Shown here in pieces: positions 44,452 to 53,095 of a stretch of 64,000 bases of DNA. The notes beneath the pieces are model-generated. The model did not search any database. It saw only the letters and a list, made by a program, of their open reading frames with translations, and was not told the origin of the DNA. The stretch is from positions 62,001 through 126,000 of the forward strand of contig CBDBVE010000024.1 of assembly GCA_965212595.1 (NCBI GenBank). Reading direction: 5' to 3'. This DNA comes from Poritiphilus sp965212595. Its GTDB lineage: Bacteria > Bacteroidota > Bacteroidia > Flavobacteriales > Flavobacteriaceae. The translations under genes were made by a program, and so were the position numbers. Every line of letters starts with the position of its first letter. The first letter of the stretch is position 1.

Positions 44452-45969
44452 ATGAAAGCAAGGAAGATTGAAATCATGGATACCACATTGCGGGATGGTG
44501 AACAAACCTCCGGAGTGTCCTTTTCTGCTTTAGAGAAACTTACCCTCGCCAAGCTTTTACTCGAAGAGTTGAAGGTAGACCGGATAGAAATTGCCTCTGC
44601 CAGGGTTTCTGAAGGAGAATTTGCTTCGGTAAGCCAAATCACAGAATGGGCAGCCTCTAAGGGCTATTTAGACCGAATAGAAGTGTTGACATTCGTAGAC
44701 AAAGGTCTTTCCCTGGAATGGATGGTAAAAACTGGTGCGAAAGTTCAAAATTTATTGACCAAAGGCTCCCTAAATCATCTAACGCACCAATTAAAGAAAA
44801 CCCCGGAACAGCATTTTAAGGATATTGAGGAAGTGGTCGCATTAGCCAGGGAAAAAGGTATAGATACGAATGTGTATCTTGAAGATTGGAGCAATGGTAT
44901 GAGGCATTCTCCTGAATATGTATTTCAATATCTCGATTTTCTAACAACCCAGCCTTTAAAGCGAATTTTATTACCAGACACCCTAGGTGTTTTAACACAT
45001 GCCGAAGCAGGAAAATTTCTTTCTGAAATCATTGCACGCTATCCCGGCACTCACTTTGATTTTCACGGACATAATGATTACGACCTGAGTGTGGCAAATG
45101 TAATGGAGGCCCTGAAGGCAGGGTGTCATGGTTTGCACCTAACGGTTAACGGAATGGGTGAAAGGGCAGGTAATGCTCCCTTGGCAAGTGTCGTGGCGGT
45201 AATAAACGATTTTATGCCACATTTAGAAATTGGAATAGAGGAATCATCCCTCTTTAAGGTCAGTAAGCTGGTCTCTGCCTTTACCGGTTTTGGTATTCCA
45301 GCCAACAAACCTATAGTAGGCGATAATGTATTTACACAAACTGCTGGAATACATGCAGATGGAGACAATAAAAACAACCTTTATTTTAACGATCTTCTCC
45401 CCGAACGTTTCGGCAGAAAACGCAAATATGCTTTAGGGAAAACTTCTGGAAAGGCAAACATACAGAAGAACCTTCAGGAGCTTGGCCTTACCCTCAATGA
45501 TGAGGAATTAAAAAAGGTGACTCAACGTATAATAGCACTTGGAGATAAAAAAGAAAAAGTGACGAAGGAAGACCTTCCTTACATTATTTCGGATGTTCTT
45601 GATAGTGGAACCTATCAACAAAAAGTTTTTGTAAAATCATATGTTCTTACACACTCAAAGGGTTTAAAACCCTCCACTACCGTTTCGGTAGAGATCAATG
45701 GTGAGACGCATGAAGAGAATGCCCAGGGAGACGGTCAATTCGACGCTTTTATGAACGCCCTGAGAAAAGTGTATAAAACCAAAAAACTCGAATTACCGAT
45801 GTTGGTGGACTACGCGGTGCGAATTCCGCCTGGAAGTAATTCAGATGCACTTTGTGAAACCATCATTACCTGGCAGGATAAAGGCAAGGATTTTACTACC
45901 CGCGGACTGGATTCAGATCAAACAGTTTCCGCGATAAAAGCTACGGAGAAGATGTTGAATATCATTTAA
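44452..45969 (+). CDS. leuA: 2-isopropylmalate synthase family protein (LeuA or citramalate synthase)
   Basis: 505 residues from ATG 44452 (an in-frame TTG six bases earlier is less likely). TIM-barrel with MDTTLRDGEQTSGVSF, the metal ligands DFHGHNDYD and GMGERAGNAPL, and a C-terminal regulatory (LeuA allosteric) domain from about 385. In the leu operon it most simply condenses 2-oxoisovalerate with acetyl-CoA. The active-site version NGMGERAGNAPL differs from the usual LeuA NGIGERAGNASL, so citramalate synthase (pyruvate as substrate, for isoleucine) remains possible; no ilvA is in this window. leuB follows after 71 bases. Confidence 0.8.
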   Translation: MKARKIEIMDTTLRDGEQTSGVSFSALEKLTLAKLLLEELKVDRIEIASARVSEGEFASVSQITEWAASKGYLDRIEVLTFVDKGLSLEWMVKTGAKVQNLLTKGSLNHLTHQLKKTPEQHFKDIEEVVALAREKGIDTNVYLEDWSNGMRHSPEYVFQYLDFLTTQPLKRILLPDTLGVLTHAEAGKFLSEIIARYPGTHFDFHGHNDYDLSVANVMEALKAGCHGLHLTVNGMGERAGNAPLASVVAVINDFMPHLEIGIEESSLFKVSKLVSAFTGFGIPANKPIVGDNVFTQTAGIHADGDNKNNLYFNDLLPERFGRKRKYALGKTSGKANIQKNLQELGLTLNDEELKKVTQRIIALGDKKEKVTKEDLPYIISDVLDSGTYQQKVFVKSYVLTHSKGLKPSTTVSVEINGETHEENAQGDGQFDAFMNALRKVYKTKKLELPMLVDYAVRIPPGSNSDALCETIITWQDKGKDFTTRGLDSDQTVSAIKATEKMLNII

Positions 45970-46040
45970 GACTTTGCCCTGAAAAAATTTTAAACCAAAT
46001 AACCAAAATTAGAGCGTTCCAAAGGCTCGAACAGAACAGT

Positions 46041-47096
46041 ATGAAATTGAACATTGCCTTATTAGCAGGAGACGGTATTGGTCCGGAAGTGGTAGATCAA
46101 GCGGTAAAAGTATGCGATGCGGTAGCCCAGAAGTTTAATCACGAAATAAACTGGAGGTCCGCGCTCACAGGAGCTGCGGCTATAGACGCCGTCGGAGAAC
46201 CTTATCCCGATGAGACCCATGAAATTTGCCAAAATGCAGATGCCGTACTTTTCGGTGCTATCGGGCACCCACGCTTTGATAATGACCCCTCGGCAAAGGT
46301 AAGGCCAGAGCAAGGCCTTCTGAAAATGCGGCAGAAACTCGGGCTATTTGCCAATGTAAGGCCCACTTTTACATTTCCTTCTTTAATAGATAAATCTCCT
46401 TTGAAGCGTGAGCGAATCGAAGGGACAGATCTGGTATTCTTACGCGAGCTTACAGGGGGTATTTACTTTGGAAAACGAGGACGTGAAGACGGCGGTGAAA
46501 CGGCCTATGATACCTGTACCTATACCAGAGAAGAAGTGAAACGCCTGGCTAAAAAAGGTTTTGAAATGGCAATGAAACGCTCTAAACGTCTGTGCTGCGT
46601 AGATAAGGCCAATGTGTTGGAATCTTCAAGGCTTTGGCGTGAAACTGTACAGGCAATGGAAAAAGATTATCCCGAGGTAGCTGTTTCTTATGAGTTTGTT
46701 GATGCTGTGGCCATGCGCTTGGTACAATGGCCTAATGACTACGATGTATTAATTACAGAGAATCTCTTTGGTGATATTCTAACCGATGAAGCCTCGGTAA
46801 TCTCAGGATCTATGGGGCTGATGCCTTCTGCTTCCTTAGGGGAAAGTATTGGGCTTTACGAGCCTATACACGGGTCTTATCCACAAGCTGCAGGGAAGAA
46901 CATTGCCAACCCGCTTGCTACGATACTATCAGCGGCCATGATGTTTGAGGATTTTAACCTGGCTGAAGAAGCAAAAGCAATACGCGAGGTGGTTAACGCT
47001 TCCTTAGCCGAGGGCATTGTAACGGAAGATCTTGCTGATGGTGCAAAGGCTTATAAGACCAGCGAAGTGGGAGATTGGTTAGCTTCAAATATCTAA
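46041..47096 (+). CDS. leuB: 3-isopropylmalate dehydrogenase
   Basis: 351 residues. NAD-dependent oxidative decarboxylation of 3-isopropylmalate. The N-terminal GDGIGPEVVDQAV, the substrate loop LRELTGGIYFG, KANVLESSRLWRE and the NAD-site LFGDILTDEAS...GSMGLMPSASLG plus GSYPQAAGK are all present. Last gene of the leu operon, ending 9 bases from the convergent GNAT gene. Confidence 0.96.
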   Translation: MKLNIALLAGDGIGPEVVDQAVKVCDAVAQKFNHEINWRSALTGAAAIDAVGEPYPDETHEICQNADAVLFGAIGHPRFDNDPSAKVRPEQGLLKMRQKLGLFANVRPTFTFPSLIDKSPLKRERIEGTDLVFLRELTGGIYFGKRGREDGGETAYDTCTYTREEVKRLAKKGFEMAMKRSKRLCCVDKANVLESSRLWRETVQAMEKDYPEVAVSYEFVDAVAMRLVQWPNDYDVLITENLFGDILTDEASVISGSMGLMPSASLGESIGLYEPIHGSYPQAAGKNIANPLATILSAAMMFEDFNLAEEAKAIREVVNASLAEGIVTEDLADGAKAYKTSEVGDWLASNI

Positions 47097-47105
47097 AAAA
47101 CTCTT

Positions 47106-47633
47106 TCAAAGTATTTTGCGCATGACTTTAAAATCAAAATGCTCCTGCCCTATTGTAAAGTCGTGATCACCAATTATACTAAAATCGTTTCTTTCGTAAA
47201 AACGGATGGCCCGTATGTTCTCATCGAGCACTGATAACCAAATAGCTTCATAATTTAATTCAACGGCCTTCTCAAGGAGCGCATCCTGCAGAAGAAATCC
47301 TATTTTTAAAGACAAGAAGTCCTTCAAAACATAAATCTTTTGTAGTTGACATACCCTCTTGCCCGATATAAATTCTGAGTCGGAATCCAGTTTTAACTTG
47401 GCGTAACCCACAGGAAGTTTGTCTACTGTAGCAAGCCAATATATGCTATCTGACTTTTGCAGGCTTTTCGCGATTTTATCGACAGCAAAGGTCTCATCGC
47501 AATAATTCAGCAGATCAGTTCTATCACTAAATAGATGGGCAAAGGTTTCGCTAAAGGTAATTCTACCCAAAAGCGAAATGCTGGGTATGTCGGATGTTTC
47601 GGCCAGCCGTATTTCGGTTCCTGAAGACGACAA
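47106..47633 (-). CDS. GNAT-family N-acetyltransferase
   Basis: 175 residues, starting at TTG 47633; no nearby in-frame ATG was found, so the start is uncertain. The GNAT fold is shown by PVGYAKLKLDSD, VCQLQKIYVLKDFLSLKIG (acetyl-CoA-binding strand and loop, with imperfect RxxGxG), YEAIWLSVLDENIRAIRFYERNDF. The acceptor is unknown. It is last in the ilv-gapN transcript, 29 bases after gapN. Confidence 0.85.
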   Translation of the reverse strand: MSSSGTEIRLAETSDIPSISLLGRITFSETFAHLFSDRTDLLNYCDETFAVDKIAKSLQKSDSIYWLATVDKLPVGYAKLKLDSDSEFISGKRVCQLQKIYVLKDFLSLKIGFLLQDALLEKAVELNYEAIWLSVLDENIRAIRFYERNDFSIIGDHDFTIGQEHFDFKVMRKIL

Positions 47634-47662
47634 TTTTTTAGATTAGATCAGTTTATTGAAAA

Positions 47663-49255
47663 CTACAAAATATAATCGGTACTAATAAAGTTAGACAGTT
47701 TGGTCTCTAACAATTTTTCCAGAATCTCATTGTTGAGCTCAGTATCCTTGGAAGCCACGAAGGTCCTGATCGAAAATGAACGCAAGGCGTCGTGTACACT
47801 CAAAGTAGCAACAGCAGAATCTTTGCGCCCTGTAAACGGATAAACATCCGGCCCACGCTGACAAGAACTGTTAAGGTTTACCCTACAGACAAGGTTAGCC
47901 AAGGTGTCGATCAAAGGTGCCAGCGCATACACATCTTTTCCAAAAAGGCTTACCTGCTGCCCGTAATTACTTTCTGCCATATCATCTAAAGGCTCCTCAA
48001 TATCTTTAAAAGACATTATTGGAACTACCGGGCCAAATTGTTCTTCCTCATAGACTTTCATGTTTTTTGATACCGGAAACAGCACAGCGGGCCAAACATA
48101 GTTATTAAAAGGCTCGCCTCCCTTTTGGTTTAAGGTTTCGGCGCCTTTCTCATGGGCATCATTTATAAGTTCCTGGATGTAAGCAGGTTTCCCTGGTTCA
48201 GGTAATGGGGTAAGTGCGACCCCTTGTTCCCATGGGTTACCAAATTTCAATGCATCGACCGTTTCAGAAAATCTACGATTAAACTCTTCCGCGATCTCCT
48301 CATGTACATAGATTACTTTTAAAGCAGTACAGCGCTGACCATTGTAGGACAATGTCCCTGAGATACATTCTTTAATGGCCAGATCCAAATCGGCATCAGG
48401 TAAAATTATAGCGGGGTTCTTGGCTTCCAAACCAAGAACCAGTCTTAATCTGTTGCTTTTTGGATGTTGATCCTGCAATGAATTAGCAGACGAACTGTGA
48501 CCTATAAGCGCAAGTACATCCACTTTTCCGGTTTTCATAATGGGTCCGGCTATAGCCCTTCCCCTTCCAAAAAGAATGTTTACCACTCCCTTTGGAAAAC
48601 TCTCCTGAAAGGCTTCAATAAGAGGTGTAATTAACAAAACGCCATGCTTGGCTGGCTTAAATACCGCGGTATTACCCATAATAATTGCGGGAATCAGGAG
48701 GCAAAACGTTTCGTTAAGCGGATAATTATAAGGCCCCAGACATAAAACTACTCCAAGAGGCCCTCTTCGAATATGGGCATAGACTCCAGAATCTTTTCTG
48801 AATTTGGCAGAATTCCTATCCAGCTGTTTATAATCTTCTATGGTGTCGTAGATATAGTCTACAGTCCGGTCAAATTCTTTCTCAGAATCGGCTAAAGTTT
48901 TCCCTATTTCCCACATCAATAGTTTTACAACCTCCGCCTTTTTGGTTTTCATTTTCTCCACAAAGGTTTCCATGCACTCTATGCGTTCTTTGACACGCAT
49001 GGTCGGCCAGGCACCTTTGCCTTTATCAAAAGCCCCAACGGCTGCATCAAGGGCATCCAAAGCTTCGGGCTCGCCCATGGTGGGAATACTTCCGAGCAAA
49101 GTTGGCGCGTAATCAGGGGTTGACGAAATTGTTGAATATACCTCCGAGGTTTCACCTTTCCATTCTTTCAATTCTCCATTGACGAGGTACTGCTTCTGAT
49201 GAATCAGCTTGGCTACCTTGAATTCATCAGGTATGGTATAGGTTATTGTTTTCAT
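47663..49255 (-). CDS. gapN: NADP-dependent non-phosphorylating glyceraldehyde-3-phosphate dehydrogenase
   Basis: 530 residues, aldehyde dehydrogenase superfamily. The catalytic Cys is in SYNGQRCTALK and the general base Glu in LGLEAKNPAI. The C-terminal signature CQRGPDVYPFTGRKDSA is close to that of GapN enzymes, which oxidise glyceraldehyde-3-phosphate to 3-phosphoglycerate and yield NADPH. It starts 52 bases after ilvC in the same direction, which fits supply of NADPH for IlvC. Another NADP-linked aldehyde dehydrogenase cannot be fully excluded. Confidence 0.85.
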   Translation of the reverse strand: MKTITYTIPDEFKVAKLIHQKQYLVNGELKEWKGETSEVYSTISSTPDYAPTLLGSIPTMGEPEALDALDAAVGAFDKGKGAWPTMRVKERIECMETFVEKMKTKKAEVVKLLMWEIGKTLADSEKEFDRTVDYIYDTIEDYKQLDRNSAKFRKDSGVYAHIRRGPLGVVLCLGPYNYPLNETFCLLIPAIIMGNTAVFKPAKHGVLLITPLIEAFQESFPKGVVNILFGRGRAIAGPIMKTGKVDVLALIGHSSSANSLQDQHPKSNRLRLVLGLEAKNPAIILPDADLDLAIKECISGTLSYNGQRCTALKVIYVHEEIAEEFNRRFSETVDALKFGNPWEQGVALTPLPEPGKPAYIQELINDAHEKGAETLNQKGGEPFNNYVWPAVLFPVSKNMKVYEEEQFGPVVPIMSFKDIEEPLDDMAESNYGQQVSLFGKDVYALAPLIDTLANLVCRVNLNSSCQRGPDVYPFTGRKDSAVATLSVHDALRSFSIRTFVASKDTELNNEILEKLLETKLSNFISTDYIL

Positions 49256-49307
49256 TTTATTGCTGTGTTAAGTTCAAAAGGCTTTATTACAAAATGCCTC
49301 AGACAAA

Positions 49308-50783
49308 CTAAACTATCGGTTTCATCGCCGTCATTGACTCTCTAAGGCGTGTACCGACAATTTCGACAGGATGAGATCTTAGCGCCTTGTTGACCGCTAT
49401 GAGCTTGGCATTATCAACACCATTGTCTTTTCCATTAGCGTAAGACTTTCCAATGACATCAGTGTTTATTTTTTCCATAAAGTCGGAAAGCAAAGGTTTA
49501 CAGGCATGATCAAAAAGATAGCAACCGTATTCCGCGGTGTCTGAGATCACCCTGTTCATTTCAAAAAGTTTTTTCCTGGCAATAGTATTGGCAATCAGCG
49601 GAGTTTCATGAAGCGACTCGTAATAGGCAGATTCGCCTATAATTCCGGATTCTGTCATTGACTCATAAGCCAACTCTACCCCCGCTCTTACGAAAGCCAC
49701 CATGAGCACCCCGTGATCATAGTATTCCTGCTCGGATATTTCATTGGTTCCGGCAGCTGTTTTTTCAAAAGCCGTTTCTCCTGTCAGTGCCCTCCAGTTT
49801 AGTAGATTTTTATCGTCATTAGCCCAATCCTCCATCATGGTCTTAGAGAAATACCCGCTCATGATATCGTCCATATGTTTTTGAAATAACGGACGCATGA
49901 TATTTTTCAATTCTTCCGAAAGCTCAAACGCCTTAATCTTTGAAGGATTTGAAAGTCGGTCCATCATGTTAGTAATACCACCGTGTTTCAGTCCCTCTGT
50001 TATGGTCTCCCAGCCGTACTGTATAAGTTTAGAGGCATATCCCGGATCTATGCCTTTTTCGAGCATCTTATCGAAACAGAGAATAGAACCTGTTTGCAAT
50101 AGTCCGCACAAAATTGTTTGCTCTCCCATAAGATCGGACTTTACCTCCGCGACAAAGGAAGATTCTAAAACGCCGGCTTTATGCCCGCCAGTTGCTACAG
50201 CGTAGGCCTTAGCCTGTTCCAAGCCTTTTCCCTGAGGATCATTATCAGGGTGTACCGCGATCAGAGTGGGAACACCAAAACCTCTTTTATATTCTTCCCG
50301 CACTTCAGAACCCGGACATTTCGGGGCTACCATAATTACAGTAATGTCTTTTCTGATCTGCATCCCTTCTTCAACAATATTAAAGCCGTGGGAATACGAC
50401 AAGGTAGCACCCTCCTTCATCAGCGGCATAACCGCATTGATTACACTAGTGTGCTGCTTGTCTGGCGTTAGGTTAATTACCAGGTCGGCCTGTGGTACCA
50501 ATTCTTGATAGGTTCCAACATCGAAGCCATTTTCAGTGGCGTTTTTATAGGACTGACGCTGTTCTTTTATTGCGGCTTCTCTTAAAGTGTAGGAAATATC
50601 AAGTCCGGAATCTCTCATATTCAGGCCTTGGTTTAATCCTTGTGCGCCGCAGCCCACGATCACAATTTTCTTTCCTTTTAGCGCCGATACACCATCTGAA
50701 AATTCAGTAGATTCCATAAATCTACATTTTCCTAATTGTGTCAATCGGTCTCGGAGAGACAATGTATTGAAGTAGTTTGTCAT
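49308..50783 (-). CDS. ilvC: Ketol-acid reductoisomerase (class II)
   Basis: 491 residues, exactly the length of the long class II enzymes. The NADP-binding Rossmann motif is VGCGAQGLNQGLNMRDSG. The doubled C-terminal knotted domain contains DLMGEQTILCG and ends YANGKDNGVDNAKLIAVN. It converts acetolactate or acetohydroxybutyrate to the dihydroxy acid in valine, leucine and isoleucine synthesis. 24 bases after ilvN. Confidence 0.96.
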   Translation of the reverse strand: MTNYFNTLSLRDRLTQLGKCRFMESTEFSDGVSALKGKKIVIVGCGAQGLNQGLNMRDSGLDISYTLREAAIKEQRQSYKNATENGFDVGTYQELVPQADLVINLTPDKQHTSVINAVMPLMKEGATLSYSHGFNIVEEGMQIRKDITVIMVAPKCPGSEVREEYKRGFGVPTLIAVHPDNDPQGKGLEQAKAYAVATGGHKAGVLESSFVAEVKSDLMGEQTILCGLLQTGSILCFDKMLEKGIDPGYASKLIQYGWETITEGLKHGGITNMMDRLSNPSKIKAFELSEELKNIMRPLFQKHMDDIMSGYFSKTMMEDWANDDKNLLNWRALTGETAFEKTAAGTNEISEQEYYDHGVLMVAFVRAGVELAYESMTESGIIGESAYYESLHETPLIANTIARKKLFEMNRVISDTAEYGCYLFDHACKPLLSDFMEKINTDVIGKSYANGKDNGVDNAKLIAVNKALRSHPVEIVGTRLRESMTAMKPIV

Positions 50784-50807
50784 TTTCTTGTTCTCGTAAT
50801 TTGAAAT

Positions 50808-51335
50808 TTAACTTGGTTGAAATTCTTTTAAAAGGGCTGTTATTTGCATCTCTGCCTTGGTAACCGCGATACGGCCCGAACGCACAAATTGCATAATCCC
50901 ATAGGGTTTAAGTTGGTGGTACATCTCATCTATTTCTCCTCTTCTTCCCGTCTTTGCCAATACAAAAAACTCCCTTGAAACAGTGACTATTTGAGAATTA
51001 CTCTCCTTAATGATGTTTTGGATCTGCCGCTCATCGAACAAAAGATTGGAGGCTATTTTAAAGAGAGCTGACTCCTGGTAAATGGTTTCCTCGTCTGTAT
51101 GATAAAAAGCCTTAATAACCTCGATTTGTTTCTCAATCTGAGCCACAATTTTACGCGTCCAGTTTTCCGTAGTAAAAACCACTACGGTAAATTTGGAAAC
51201 TCCATCAATTTCTGACTTAGAGACGTTTAAACTTTCAATATTTATATGTCTTTTCAGAAATATGCCAGAAATCCTGTTCAGTAATCCGACATTATTTTCG
51301 GAATACACCGAAATGGTGAACCATTTATTTTCCAT
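50808..51335 (-). CDS. ilvN: Acetolactate synthase regulatory (small) subunit
   Basis: 175 residues. An N-terminal ACT domain (WFTISVYSENNVGLLNRISG) binds the feedback inhibitor, usually valine, and is followed by the ALS_ss_C domain. It starts 5 bases after ilvB, as usual for a tight stoichiometric pair. Confidence 0.95.
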   Translation of the reverse strand: MENKWFTISVYSENNVGLLNRISGIFLKRHINIESLNVSKSEIDGVSKFTVVVFTTENWTRKIVAQIEKQIEVIKAFYHTDEETIYQESALFKIASNLLFDERQIQNIIKESNSQIVTVSREFFVLAKTGRRGEIDEMYHQLKPYGIMQFVRSGRIAVTKAEMQITALLKEFQPS

Positions 51336-51340
51336 ATTTT

Positions 51341-53080
51341 TTATTTCAATCTGATTTCAGAAACGGATGCTCCAGATGGGATCATTGGAAATACATTATC
51401 CTCTTTTTCAACGCATACTTCCAGAAAGTAGGCCTCTTCTGAAGCCATCATCTCCTGTACAGCAGCCTTCAAATCTTTCCGTTCTTTTACTCTCTTCGCC
51501 TTTATAAAATACCCTTCAGCGATTTTTACAAAATCAGGGTTTGTCATAACAGTAGAGGCATACCTGCTTTCAAAAAACAATTCTTGCCACTGCCTTACCA
51601 TTCCCAGGTGATCATTATTTAAAACCACGATCTTTACCGGAGTTTTATTCTGGAAAATTGTAGCCAATTCTTGAATATTCATTTGATAACCGCCATCACC
51701 AATAATCGCCACAACCTCTCTGTCCATATCGCCCATCTTGGCGCCAATAGCAGCCGGTAGCGCGAATCCCATGGTTCCCAGTCCTCCGGAAGTTATATTA
51801 CTTTTGGTTTCTGTAAATCCGGCATAGCGGCAGGCAATCATCTGGTGTTGTCCCACATCGGTAACGATAACCGCATTGTTCTTGGAAGCCTCATTAATTT
51901 CAAGGATAACTTCACCCATGGTTAATCCTTCTTTTGTAGGATGAAGATCTTTCTCAATTACCGCTTTATATTCTTCCTCATATTTTTTTTGGAATTCCTG
52001 TAACCAACCCTCATGGCTGTTTTCTTCAATTAATGGTAGTAACAATTCTAACGTTTCTTTTGCATTGCCAAGAACAGGAACATCTGCTTTTACATTTTTA
52101 TCAATCTCAGCAGGATCTATTTCAAAATGGATGATTTTTGCCTGTTTTGCATAGGTCGCCAAATTTCCGGTTACACGGTCATCAAAGCGCATTCCTATAG
52201 CAATCAGCACATCGCATTCATTTGTGAGCACATTAGGGCCGTAATTGCCATGCATGCCTACCATTCCTACATTTAAGGGATGTGCGGTTTCCATAGCTGA
52301 AAGCCCCAAAATAGTCCATGCGGCAGGTATCCCTGCTTTCTCTACAAGCGCTTTAAGCTGAGTTTCTGCTTCTCCCAAAATTACACCCTGCCCATAAACG
52401 ATATATGGTTTCTTTGCGGTATTTATCAAAGTAGCTGCCGCCTTAATCGCCTCCAGATTGGGCGAGGGAACCGGCTTATAGCTTCTTACACCTGTACAGG
52501 GCTCGTAGCTAAATTCAAATTCATCTATTTGAGCATTCTTTGTTATATCAATCAATACAGGTCCGGGCCTACCAGATTTTGCGATATAGAAGGCTTTTGC
52601 CACAATCTCAGGGATTTCGGAGGCCTTTGTTATTTGATAATTCCACTTGGTTACGGGTGTGGAGATCCCAATGATATCGGTCTCCTGAAAAGCGTCCGAA
52701 CCCAGCAAATGACGGGGTACCTGTCCTGTTATGCAGACTATGGGCGTAGAATCTATCTGAGCATCTGCCAAACCGGTAACCAGGTTGGTAGCCCCTGGGC
52801 CTGAGGTTGCCATTGCCACTCCTACCTGCCCTGTTACACGGGCAAAACCCTGGGCGGCATGTGCTGCGGCCTGCTCATGACGCGTAAGCACATGAGTAAG
52901 CTTGTCCTGAAATTTATAGAGTTCGTCATAGACCGGCATAATTGCCCCTCCCGGATAGCCGTAAAGTAGTTCAACGCCTTCTGCCAGAAGGCAATGAATA
53001 AGTGCCTCGGCACCGCTCATTTTAACAGCCTTTTCTTTGGCTATAGCTGTTTTTGATTCTTTTACTGTTTCCATATCCAC
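51341..53080 (-). CDS. ilvB: Acetolactate synthase catalytic (large) subunit
   Basis: 579 residues. TPP- and FAD-dependent enzyme. Visible are the catalytic Glu in LTRHEQAAAHAAQGFARVTG, the FAD domain and the TPP motif IGDGGYQMNIQEL...VLNND. It makes 2-acetolactate from pyruvate or 2-aceto-2-hydroxybutyrate for isoleucine. It lies 15 bases after ilvD and 5 before ilvN. Confidence 0.96.
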   Translation of the reverse strand: MDMETVKESKTAIAKEKAVKMSGAEALIHCLLAEGVELLYGYPGGAIMPVYDELYKFQDKLTHVLTRHEQAAAHAAQGFARVTGQVGVAMATSGPGATNLVTGLADAQIDSTPIVCITGQVPRHLLGSDAFQETDIIGISTPVTKWNYQITKASEIPEIVAKAFYIAKSGRPGPVLIDITKNAQIDEFEFSYEPCTGVRSYKPVPSPNLEAIKAAATLINTAKKPYIVYGQGVILGEAETQLKALVEKAGIPAAWTILGLSAMETAHPLNVGMVGMHGNYGPNVLTNECDVLIAIGMRFDDRVTGNLATYAKQAKIIHFEIDPAEIDKNVKADVPVLGNAKETLELLLPLIEENSHEGWLQEFQKKYEEEYKAVIEKDLHPTKEGLTMGEVILEINEASKNNAVIVTDVGQHQMIACRYAGFTETKSNITSGGLGTMGFALPAAIGAKMGDMDREVVAIIGDGGYQMNIQELATIFQNKTPVKIVVLNNDHLGMVRQWQELFFESRYASTVMTNPDFVKIAEGYFIKAKRVKERKDLKAAVQEMMASEEAYFLEVCVEKEDNVFPMIPSGASVSEIRLK

Positions 53081-53095
53081 TTTGCTTAGTGAGAT

